Origin: Deltaproteobacteria bacterium RIFCSPHIGHO2_02_FULL_40_28
GTDB lineage: Bacteria; UBA10199; 2-12-FULL-40-28
NCBI GenBank assembly: GCA_001798135.1
Contig: MGRJ01000015.1
Span: 207,451-271,450, forward strand
Direction: 5' to 3'
DNA: 64,000 bases
The notes under the pieces are model-generated. The model saw only the letters and a program-made list of their open reading frames with translations. It was not told where the DNA came from and did no database searches. Positions 43,426 to 50,453 of the stretch are shown here, piece by piece. The position numbers were made by a program, and so were the translations under genes. Every line of letters begins with the position of its first letter. Position 1 is the first letter of the stretch.

Positions 43426-43766
43426 CTCACCCGGTCAACAATTTCCTTAAAAATCTGGGGTTGGTGCATTGCCAATTCAGATAAAATACGCCGATCCAGA
43501 TTGATCTGTGCTTTTTTAAGCCCATTGATCAAACGCGAATAAGAAACACCTAACTCCTTGGATGCAATCCCAATACGAGTGATCCAAAGAGAACGCATTT
43601 CACGACGACGCACCCGCCTGTCACGATAGGCAAATTGCCAGGCCCTTCTTAGTTTTTCGCTGGCCTTGCGAATGTGTTTTCCCTGACTTTCACGAAATCC
43701 CTTTGTTTCCTTGAGGATTTTTTTCCTTCTTCGATGAGAAGCAGGATTATTAGTTGCGCGTGACAT
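43422..43766 (-). CDS. rplT: 50S ribosomal protein L20
   Basis: A 114-residue rRNA-binding protein. It has the typical basic N-terminus (ASHRRRKKILKETKGFRESQGKHIRKASEKLRRA begins around residue 9) and the globular C-terminus WITRIGIASKELGVSYSRLINGLKKAQINLDRRILSELA. L20 often autoregulates its operon; the 71-base rpmI-rplT gap could hold such a site, but I cannot show it. Confidence 0.97.
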   Translation of the reverse strand: MSRATNNPASHRRRKKILKETKGFRESQGKHIRKASEKLRRAWQFAYRDRRVRRREMRSLWITRIGIASKELGVSYSRLINGLKKAQINLDRRILSELAMHQPQIFKEIVDRVR

Positions 43767-43837
43767 ACTTACCTTTCTTGTTCCTACGGTGTGACTCTTA
43801 AAGAATCATCTTTAACCTCGAAACGTTTTTCAGGAGC

Positions 43838-44032
43838 CTACGCGTAGGGAAGCATGGCTCTCACCTGACGAATATTGCTTGGATGCACATAGGTGGCCCT
43901 TCTCATATCGCGTGATTTCTTAGGACTCTTAGACTCAAGCAAATGTCTCCGCTTGGCCTTAGAGTACTTAATTTTATTTTTGGTAGGACGAAATCTTTTT
44001 TTTGCCCCACGATTTGTTTTTAACTTTGGCAT
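43838..44032 (-). CDS. rpmI: 50S ribosomal protein L35
   Basis: A 64-residue basic protein with MPKLKTNRGAKKRFRPT, KRRHLLESKSPKKSRDMR and VRAMLPYA at the end. A perfect 12-bp palindrome, CCTACGCGTAGG (43837-43848), spans its stop codon; this may be chance or part of a regulatory hairpin ahead of rplT. It lies 9 bases after infC. Confidence 0.96.
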   Translation of the reverse strand: MPKLKTNRGAKKRFRPTKNKIKYSKAKRRHLLESKSPKKSRDMRRATYVHPSNIRQVRAMLPYA

Positions 44033-44041
44033 TCAAACTCC

Positions 44042-44584
44042 TTATTTAAGAGGTGATAAGATCATCGACATACTCTTACCTTCTAACTTGGGTGGAGTAT
44101 CGATTTGTCCCACATCTTCTGTTTCTTTAATAAATCTCTTTAACACATCCATTCCTCGCTCTACATGCTGAATTTCACGACCACGAAATTGAACGGTAAC
44201 CTTAACCTTGTCTTTATCACCCAAAAAGCGTTTTACATGTCTTAACTTAAATTCGATATCGTGTTCATCAATATTGGGCCTGATTTTAATTTCTTTTATA
44301 TGCACCACAATCTGATGCTTTTTACTTTCGTGCTGTTTCTTTTGCAGCATGTACTTGTACTTGCCATAATCAACAATTTTACAAACTGGAGGCTTTGCAT
44401 TGGGATCTAGCTCTACTAAATCAAGCCCTTCCTCCCTGGCAAGCTTAATGGCTCCATCAGTTGCAAATAATCCCAATTGCTTGCCATCCGATCCAATAAG
44501 CCTTACTTGTGGAACTCTAATTTCATCATTCACCCTTGGTCCAGAGGGCTTCCTCTGGAAAAAACGACGCGGACGTGGAAAAAT
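44042..44584 (-). CDS. infC: Translation initiation factor IF-3 with predicted AUU start
   Basis: IF-3 prevents subunit reassociation and rejects non-standard start codons. The body is typical: RVNDEIRVPQVRLIGSDGKQLG, DLVELDPNAKPPVCKIVDYGKYKY, EIKIRPNIDEHDIEFKLRHV and KVKVTVQFRGREIQH. An ORF runs to a TTG at 44599, but those first codons encode TAGGAGG. The first sensible start after it is ATT at 44584, 4 nt downstream, giving 180 residues. E. coli infC also starts with AUU, which IF-3 uses for feedback control; the same is inferred here. Confidence 0.9.
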   Translation of the reverse strand: MFPRPRRFFQRKPSGPRVNDEIRVPQVRLIGSDGKQLGLFATDGAIKLAREEGLDLVELDPNAKPPVCKIVDYGKYKYMLQKKQHESKKHQIVVHIKEIKIRPNIDEHDIEFKLRHVKRFLGDKDKVKVTVQFRGREIQHVERGMDVLKRFIKETEDVGQIDTPPKLEGKSMSMILSPLK

Positions 44585-44660
44585 ATTGCCTCCTAGCAAA
44601 ACACCAATTCACCGTCTCTAGAGTAGGAGCGGCCCCCTGTGGCCACCCAGTAGAAACAAG

Positions 44661-46397
44661 TTAAAAGGGTTTTTGTTCTTTTTTTAATCTATCCAAAAAA
44701 CTGGATAAATTCATTTGACCCAAATCACCTTCTTTTCGGTGCCTGATAGCCAAAACACTTTTTTCTTCTTCTTTGGCCCCAATAACAGCCATGTAGGGAA
44801 TTTTCTTTAATTGCGCTTCCCTAATTTTAAGCCCCAGTTTTTCATTTCGGCCATCAATATGCACCCGAAAATTTTCTTTAATTAAATCTCTTTCAAGCTG
44901 AGTTGCAAAAGCAATTTGTGCTTCTGTAATGGGAATCAATTCAACTTGAATTGGAGCCAACCATAAAGGAAAGGCTCCTGCACTATGCTCTAACAAAATG
45001 CCTAAAAATCTTTCCAAAGAACCTAAAATAGCCCGATGAAGCATAACTGGCCTATGGCTTGCCCCATCGCTTCCAATGTATTCTAAACCAAAACGCTCGG
45101 GCATAGAATAGTCCACTTGGAGGGTGCCTAATTGCCAAGGACGCCCCAAAGCATCCTTTACTTGAAATTCAATTTTAGGGCCATAAAAAGCACCCTCACC
45201 TGGATTTAAGGTGTAGGCCAACTTTGCTTTTTTCAAAGATAGTTCTAAAATTTTTTCGGCCTTATTCCAATTTTCTAAATCTCCTAAATAATGTTCTGGT
45301 CTTGTAGCAAGCGCCACTAAGACTTCTTCAAAACCAAAAATCTTGTATACCTTTTCTACTAAAAAAATAAACTTCTCAATTTCCCCTTCCATCTGCTCGG
45401 GTGTGCAAAAAATGTGAGCATCATCCTGACAAAAAGTTCTAACCCTGGTGAGCCCATGAGTAACCCCACTTCTCTCATAGCGATGAAGCCTTCCAAAATC
45501 AGCAAGCCTTAACGGAAGCTCGCGATAAGACCACTTCCTTTCAGCTACCATAAGGCAGTGACCCGGACAATTCATGGGTTTTACGGCCATCTCACGATTT
45601 TCAATTTCCGTAAAATACATGTTTTCTTTAAAGTGAGCAAGATGCCCCGATTTTTCCCAAAGAGAAATATCCATAATTTCTGGTGTTATCACTTCTTGAT
45701 ATCCCTCGTTTCGGTATAAATCCCTTAAATAATCTACAATAAATCTTAAAATCAAAGTTCCCTTGGGATAGAAAAAAGGTGAAGCTGGTGCCTCTGGAAA
45801 AAATGTAAAAAGCTCCAAGTCTTTTCCTAGTTTGCGATGATCTCGTTTTTTGGCTTCTTCCAACTTTTCTAAATGCACTTCCAATTCTTTTTGGCTGGCA
45901 AAAGCAGTTCCATAAATACGCTGCAATCGTTCTCTTTTTTCATCACCACGCCAATAAGAACCAGCCACACTTAAAAGTTTGAAAACACCAATCTCTCCCG
46001 TGGAATTAAGATGAGGCCCACGGCACAGATCAACAAAACTACCATGATCATAAATGGAAATTTTTTCATCTTCAGGTAAACCCTGAATGATTTCTACCTT
46101 GTATTTATCTCCCCGCTTGTCAAAGAACAAAAGCGCCTCTTTGCGAGATAATTCTTTTCTGGAAAAAGGCGTATTTTTTTTTACAATCTCCGCCATCTTG
46201 GCTTCGATTTTTTCTAAATCTTCTGGGGTAAAGGGTTTACTATAATCAAAATCATAATAAAAACCATTGTCCACACAAGGACCAATTGTAACCTTAACCC
46301 CTCGGTAAAGCTGAGTTACAGCATCAGCTAAAATATGAGCACAAGAATGCCGCATACGCTCTAGGGAATCATTTTCATGTCCTGGTCTACACACCAT
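44661..46397 (-). CDS. thrS: Threonyl-tRNA synthetase lacking the N-terminal TGS domain
   Basis: Class II synthetase of 578 residues, against about 640 in E. coli. It begins almost directly at the editing domain (MRHSCAHILADAV, VDLCRGPHLNSTG, with the zinc/editing HxxxH). The core has PMNCPGHCLMVAE, RVRTFCQDDAHIF, FYGPKIEFQVKD and VMLHRAILGSLERFLGILLEH, and the C-terminal anticodon domain ends the protein. No TGS sequence exists upstream: a tRNA ends 11 bases before the ATG. No clear Shine-Dalgarno site is seen. ATG at residue 15 is an alternative start. Confidence 0.94.
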   Translation of the reverse strand: MVCRPGHENDSLERMRHSCAHILADAVTQLYRGVKVTIGPCVDNGFYYDFDYSKPFTPEDLEKIEAKMAEIVKKNTPFSRKELSRKEALLFFDKRGDKYKVEIIQGLPEDEKISIYDHGSFVDLCRGPHLNSTGEIGVFKLLSVAGSYWRGDEKRERLQRIYGTAFASQKELEVHLEKLEEAKKRDHRKLGKDLELFTFFPEAPASPFFYPKGTLILRFIVDYLRDLYRNEGYQEVITPEIMDISLWEKSGHLAHFKENMYFTEIENREMAVKPMNCPGHCLMVAERKWSYRELPLRLADFGRLHRYERSGVTHGLTRVRTFCQDDAHIFCTPEQMEGEIEKFIFLVEKVYKIFGFEEVLVALATRPEHYLGDLENWNKAEKILELSLKKAKLAYTLNPGEGAFYGPKIEFQVKDALGRPWQLGTLQVDYSMPERFGLEYIGSDGASHRPVMLHRAILGSLERFLGILLEHSAGAFPLWLAPIQVELIPITEAQIAFATQLERDLIKENFRVHIDGRNEKLGLKIREAQLKKIPYMAVIGAKEEEKSVLAIRHRKEGDLGQMNLSSFLDRLKKEQKPF

Positions 46398-46407
46398 ATT
46401 TTTTCTG

Positions 46408-46479
46408 TAGGCGCGGGCGGGATTGAACCGTCGACCCCTTGCGTGTCGAGCAAGTGCTCTACCACTGAGCTACGCGCCT
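46408..46479 (-). tRNA. tRNA-Val(GAC)
   Basis: A 72-nt cloverleaf. The acceptor AGGCGCG/CGCGCCT pairs fully. The D arm is GCTC/GAGC, the anticodon stem CTTGC/GCAAG with loop TCGACAC, and the T loop TTCAATC; the discriminator is A and CCA is not encoded. The anticodon reads GAC. Two oddities: position 33, nearly always U, is C, and the T stem GACGG/CCGCC has one A-C mismatch. It sits 11 bases upstream of thrS and may be co-transcribed. Confidence 0.85.
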
Positions 46480-46515
46480 ATTTAAGACACCTTCAAAAAC
46501 TCTACGAACTTATGC

Positions 46516-46564
46516 CAGCTCAAAATCTTTAATCCTCGCTACTCGCTCGGCAGGTTTTGAGCTG
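46516..46564. repeat. Inverted repeat CAGCTCAAAA...TTTTGAGCTG
   Basis: Perfect 10-bp arms at 46516-46525 and 46555-46564 enclose 29 bases. It lies in the 365-base gap between tRNA-Val and the aldehyde dehydrogenase gene and runs straight into a truncated tRNA copy. Confidence 0.7.
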
Positions 46565-46585
46565 CACCACTGAGCTACGCGCCTA
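46561..46585 (-). pseudogene. Truncated copy of the tRNA-Val 5' end
   Basis: ACCACTGAGCTACGCGCCTA at 46566-46585 is identical to 46461-46480, the 5' end of the intact tRNA; similarity extends over 25 bases with two mismatches and stops in the D loop. No anticodon arm follows, so it cannot be a working tRNA. Confidence 0.8.
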
Positions 46586-46588
46586 ACT

Positions 46589-46708
46589 CGGGGCACATAA
46601 ATTTCTTTATACTGCGTCGCCTCTCGTCTGGCATCCTCAACGTACACTCTAAGTACGTCTCCGGTGCCTTCCTCAAGGCTCCTTGTCTAAAAAAATTTCT
46701 GTGCCCCG
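46589..46708. repeat. About 120-bp palindromic (MITE/REP-like) element
   Basis: Terminal inverted repeats of 16 bp (CGGGGCACATAAATTT, 46589-46604, and its complement at 46693-46708) differ at one position. Inside, CGTAC and GTACG arms around 46641-46656 make a further hairpin. No ORF is present. The rest of the gap (46709-46844) shows nothing I can name. Confidence 0.65.
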
Positions 46709-46844
46709 TTAAAATTTTGAACAGTCTCAAACTTTAACCAATACCGACAGCAATATTTCAAACAAAATCAAGTGCTTATACTGCTACTCCCTGTAATGTC
46801 AAGGACTATTGAGTAAAGATTTAAAGTGAAAAAAGATTGGAATT

Positions 46845-48395
46845 TCAAAGGGTGGAAACCTTGCGAGAAGACCTCCAATAGCGCCAAAAACCACGCAGGC
46901 GTTCTAAGCCACTACCAAAAAGCATCCAACATAAACCTTCAAGCATTTCAACTTTATTGCCGGAATAACGAAACCACCAAAAACTATTTTTCTTCGATGG
47001 TCTTTTATTCACATACACATGACGCATCGTCACCATGTCCATCAGGCCAATGGTTCCATGCGTTCTTCCTAAACCACTTTCTTTTACTCCACCCCAGGGA
47101 GTTTGTGGAACACCAAAACTAAACAAACTTTCATTTACATTCACTGTCCCTGCCTGTATTTGAGAAGCAATTCTCATGCCCCTTTCCACATCCCTTGTCC
47201 ACACATAGGCGTTAAGGCCATAAGGCGAATCATTAGCCATGGCAATGGCTTCATTTTCTGTTTTAAAAGGCACCAAGGGCAATATGGGCCCAAAGGTTTC
47301 ATCTCTCATCACAAGAGAATTTGGATTTACATTTGATAAAATGGTGGGAGTAAAAAATTGAGGTCCTAAATCTCTTCTTCTTGTACCTCCAAATAACACA
47401 TGAGCACCACCCGCTTTGGCATCTTCCACATGTTTTTCAACAATTGCAACCTGCATGGGAGCCGTCATCGAAGCTAAATCGGTGGTAGGAGAAAGGCTGG
47501 GCCCTTGTTTTAATTTTTTTGTTTTTTCAACAACCATGTGAGTAAAAGCATCCAAAATCGATTCGTGTACATACACTCTCTCAATACTGGCACACACTTG
47601 GCCACTATTAGAAAAAGCTCCCCACACAGCCGCCGAACTAGCTAAATCAAGGTCGGCATCGGAGCAAACAATCAAAGGATCTTTTCCACCCAACTCTAAA
47701 GTAATGGGAGTTAAAGTTTCGCTGGCCAGTGCCATAATTTTTTTTCCTGTTTTAACCGAACCAATAAAACTAATATGATTAACCCCTGATTTTAAAAGAG
47801 CAGCACCGGTAGATCCATCACCTGTAATAATTTGAAAAATATTTTTTGGAATACCAGCTGCATGAAAAATTTCGCCCACCTTTAAAGCTGTAAGAGGAGT
47901 AAACTCAGAAGGTTTTACTAAAACAGCATTACCAGCCATAAGCCCCATCACCGCAGGACCAAAGGGATTAGACACAGGATAATTCCAAGGCCCTATCACA
48001 CCAATCACTCCTCTGGGTTCGTATTCGATATGACTATGATGACCCATAAAGGCCCATTTACCCACACGCACTTTTTCTTTTCTTAAAATCTTTTTTGTAT
48101 TTTTGGCATAGTAAGTAATTACTTCCATCAAAAGCATTACATCCTGTGCAATGGCTTCTAGCAAGGGTTTCCCGTTCTCTTTTGAAACAAGAATGCTTAG
48201 TTCTTCCATCCGTGTAAGTAAAAGAGATCTGGCCTTGAGTAGTAAACTAGCTCTGCCTTCAAAACCCAAATCTCTCCATGAGGGATAGGCCTTTAAAGCA
48301 ATAGCTACAGCTGATTTAACTTCGAACTCACTTAAAATGGGGGCCTCACCTAAAAACTCACCTGTAGCAGGATTTTTAATGGTTAGTTTTGCCAT
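46845..48395 (-). CDS. Aldehyde dehydrogenase family protein
   Basis: An NAD(P)-dependent aldehyde oxidase of 516 residues. Motifs include GPWNYPVSNPFGPAVMGLMAGNAVLVKPSE (cofactor fold), FIGSVKTGKKIM, the catalytic Glu in TLELGGKDPLIV, the catalytic Cys in NSGQVCASIERVYVHE and DETFGPILPLVPF. After the normal end, about 45 extra residues are rich in Trp, Phe and Arg (SFWWFRYSGN, MLFGSGLERLRGFWRYW), which could hold it at the membrane as in fatty-aldehyde dehydrogenases. The substrate is not known. AAGGAG precedes the ATG; it overlaps meaB by 20 bases. Confidence 0.92.
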   Translation of the reverse strand: MAKLTIKNPATGEFLGEAPILSEFEVKSAVAIALKAYPSWRDLGFEGRASLLLKARSLLLTRMEELSILVSKENGKPLLEAIAQDVMLLMEVITYYAKNTKKILRKEKVRVGKWAFMGHHSHIEYEPRGVIGVIGPWNYPVSNPFGPAVMGLMAGNAVLVKPSEFTPLTALKVGEIFHAAGIPKNIFQIITGDGSTGAALLKSGVNHISFIGSVKTGKKIMALASETLTPITLELGGKDPLIVCSDADLDLASSAAVWGAFSNSGQVCASIERVYVHESILDAFTHMVVEKTKKLKQGPSLSPTTDLASMTAPMQVAIVEKHVEDAKAGGAHVLFGGTRRRDLGPQFFTPTILSNVNPNSLVMRDETFGPILPLVPFKTENEAIAMANDSPYGLNAYVWTRDVERGMRIASQIQAGTVNVNESLFSFGVPQTPWGGVKESGLGRTHGTIGLMDMVTMRHVYVNKRPSKKNSFWWFRYSGNKVEMLEGLCWMLFGSGLERLRGFWRYWRSSRKVSTL

Positions 48396-49317
48396 GCAAT
48401 CTCCTTAAAAAAAATTTTATCAAATCGTGTGCACATCGATAAGGATTTTTATGTTTAGCTGTTAGTGCAGTATATTGTTTTTTAAATTTTCCCTTGGTAC
48501 TTAATTCTTGGGTAACATGAGTAGCCAGTTCGGATAAAAAAACATCGAGAGTTTCTTCAACGAGAAGATTTTTGAAATGTTTGCTCGATTTTTTTGTTTT
48601 TAATTTTTTCAACTCGAGAACCAGTTCTTCAATTCCCTTTTTATGTATGGCTTCTGTTTTAAAAACAGGAATTTGAACATGTGAAAAAAGTTGTGAAAGA
48701 GATGCAAGCTCGGCATAAATACGATCGGCCCCCTCACGATCGGCTTTATTAACAACAAAAACATCGGCAATTTCCATCAGTCCTGCTTTCATGGTTTGAA
48801 TCGTGTCGCCTGATTCAGGAACCAAAACCACAACCGTAGTATCAGCCACAGCCATAATGTCTAATTCGGTTTGCCCCACACCCACAGTTTCTATAAGGAT
48901 AACATCAAAACCAAAAGCATCCATCAATAAAACAACATCACGTGTGGCACGAGATAAGCCTCCATGAGAACCCCGTGAACCAAGGGAACGAATAAAAACA
49001 CCGTCGTCACCACCGTGATCCATCATGCGAATACGATCTCCTAAAACAGCCCCCCCTGTAAAAGGCGAACTAGGATCAATGGCTACCACCCCTACTTTAA
49101 GTCCTTCGCTTCGGTAAATTCCAATGAGCTTGTCAACAAGGGTAGACTTGCCCGATCCAGGCGGGCCTGTTACACCAATACGCCACGCACCCTTGGCATG
49201 GTCAACCACATCACTCATGATGGAAATTAAATCTTCGTGACGATTGTCAACATAGGTCATGAGACGGGAAAGCGCCCTCTTATCACCGTCCAACATACTT
49301 TTGACGAGAGAATGCAA
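48376..49317 (-). CDS. meaB: MeaB/ArgK-type G3E GTPase (methylmalonyl-CoA mutase chaperone)
   Basis: Protects and gates cobalamin loading of methylmalonyl-CoA mutase or a related acyl-CoA mutase. It is 313 residues long, with Walker A GVTGPPGSGKSTLVDKL, the switch region VAIDPSSPFTGGAVLGDRIRM, DVILIETVGVGQTELDI and the base-specificity motif VNKADREGAD. No mutase gene is in the window, so the client lies elsewhere. The partial cobA at the window start is a distant cobalamin hint only. Confidence 0.92.
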   Translation of the reverse strand: MHSLVKSMLDGDKRALSRLMTYVDNRHEDLISIMSDVVDHAKGAWRIGVTGPPGSGKSTLVDKLIGIYRSEGLKVGVVAIDPSSPFTGGAVLGDRIRMMDHGGDDGVFIRSLGSRGSHGGLSRATRDVVLLMDAFGFDVILIETVGVGQTELDIMAVADTTVVVLVPESGDTIQTMKAGLMEIADVFVVNKADREGADRIYAELASLSQLFSHVQIPVFKTEAIHKKGIEELVLELKKLKTKKSSKHFKNLLVEETLDVFLSELATHVTQELSTKGKFKKQYTALTAKHKNPYRCAHDLIKFFLRRLHGKTNH

Positions 49318-49325
49318 AGATTTTT

Positions 49326-49652
49326 CTAGAGAATATTGCCTAGCTTAAGAGCTAACCCCATATCTCCAGCCACTTTGAGTTTACCGGACATAAAGGCCAT
49401 TTGAGGGTTCAATTTTTTCTCTACAATATCAGCCAAATCATTCACATTGATAGTCACTGTACACCCAGCCTTCCCAGAAGAACCCTCACTGATAACCCCG
49501 CCAGGCTGAGTTAGATCGAGTGTCCAGGTACATTCTTCACTACCTGTTAACTTAAATTCATAAATGACTTGCATGCTTTGAATTTTATCTGCGTTTAATT
49601 TCAGTTTTTCTGCGATTTTTTCTTGGAAAATTTGTTTCGCTGTCAATGCCAT
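49326..49652 (-). CDS. SCP2 sterol-carrier-domain protein
   Basis: A 108-residue stand-alone SCP2 domain, a small lipid-binding fold. Segments AKQIFQEKIAEKLK, YEFKLTGSEECTWTLDLTQ, GCTVTINVNDLADIVEKKLNPQMAFMSGKLKVAGDMGLALKL match the family. ATG 49652 follows GGAGGATATCTT; an ORF extension to 49700 lacks a site. It sits in a lipid-metabolism-flavoured run with acyl-CoA synthetase, MeaB and aldehyde dehydrogenase, so a role in acyl or lipid handling is plausible. Confidence 0.88.
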   Translation of the reverse strand: MALTAKQIFQEKIAEKLKLNADKIQSMQVIYEFKLTGSEECTWTLDLTQPGGVISEGSSGKAGCTVTINVNDLADIVEKKLNPQMAFMSGKLKVAGDMGLALKLGNIL

Positions 49653-49689
49653 AAGATATCCTCCATTTGTAATTTCTATCTGAACTACC

Positions 49690-50052
49690 TTAAAATTCAA
49701 TCATAAAATGATGAATACTTTTAACTACCCATTGCCCCATCAAAATAATCACAAGCAAATGAGGGAAAAAGGGGAATGTAAATTGAATGTGCCGTTTAGA
49801 ACCAAGAAGACGAAACCAAAGATTAACAGCATAAACAAAAAGGGCTCCATAAAGAATGGGCCCTGCTGCATTAAAACGAATAGCATCCACAAGGTGGAGC
49901 CTGCTCATGGATAAAAAACTTCGTGTTAATCCACAACCAGGGCAATCCCACCCTGTTAAGAAATGAAAAACACAAAGAGGAATACTTTCAACTTCTGCAG
50001 GTGTTATCCAAAATCCAGCGGACAAAATAAGCAAGGCCGCAATAAATGCCAC
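49690..50052 (-). CDS. DUF2752 membrane protein
   Basis: A 120-residue protein with about three membrane helices and the DUF2752 hallmark GWDCPGCGLTRSFLSMSRL near residues 33-51, whose two cysteines are conserved in the family. Its function is unknown. The start is GTG at 50052, two bases after the DUF4870-like gene, indicating one transcript. Confidence 0.82.
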   Translation of the reverse strand: MAFIAALLILSAGFWITPAEVESIPLCVFHFLTGWDCPGCGLTRSFLSMSRLHLVDAIRFNAAGPILYGALFVYAVNLWFRLLGSKRHIQFTFPFFPHLLVIILMGQWVVKSIHHFMIEF

Positions 50053-50054
50053 GT

Positions 50055-50435
50055 TTATCCCTTTGCAGCTTGCTTTTCAGCCATGTCGCCCAACAAAGGC
50101 AATTTATACTGCTCCCCTTGGTAGGCCTTTACCATACACACAATCCAAAAAACAAAAAAGACCAACCAAACAATGGGAGAAAGGATGGCTAAGATAGCGC
50201 CTAAGAAACTAGCAATGGCTCCCAAAATGGCTCCCAAAATTGAAAAACCAATTTGAACTACAATGGAAGTAACCCCAAACATAAGAGCCTGCCAAGCATG
50301 AAAGCGAACCTTTTGGTTTTCTTTCTCCAGGATTAAAAAAATAATCCCTGTTAATATGGGGCATACATAACATAAAAGGGCTGCCACATTAGGGGCCAAG
50401 CCACTTCCTTGAGATTGAGATTGAGTTTGATTCAT
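50055..50435 (-). CDS. DUF4870-like small membrane protein
   Basis: A 126-residue protein with a Gln/Ser-rich N-terminus, three or so hydrophobic segments (NVAALLCYVCPILTGIIFLILE, then two in 50-100) and the family-type motif NQKVRFHAWQALMFG. Its function is unknown. AAAAGGAGGTTTC precedes the ATG. It lies between the acyl-CoA synthetase and DUF2752 genes. Confidence 0.8.
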   Translation of the reverse strand: MNQTQSQSQGSGLAPNVAALLCYVCPILTGIIFLILEKENQKVRFHAWQALMFGVTSIVVQIGFSILGAILGAIASFLGAILAILSPIVWLVFFVFWIVCMVKAYQGEQYKLPLLGDMAEKQAAKG

Positions 50436-50453
50436 GAAACCTCCTTTTAGTTT

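Noticed and set aside
43767-43837. L20 autoregulatory mRNA structure in the rpmI-rplT gap
   Set aside because: No pseudoknot or rRNA-like L20 site could be recognised by eye; only a short palindrome at the rpmI stop is clear.
46826-47122. 98-residue plus-strand ORF opposite the aldehyde dehydrogenase 3' end
   Set aside because: It is antisense to a conserved enzyme, with low-complexity His-rich composition and no ribosome site.
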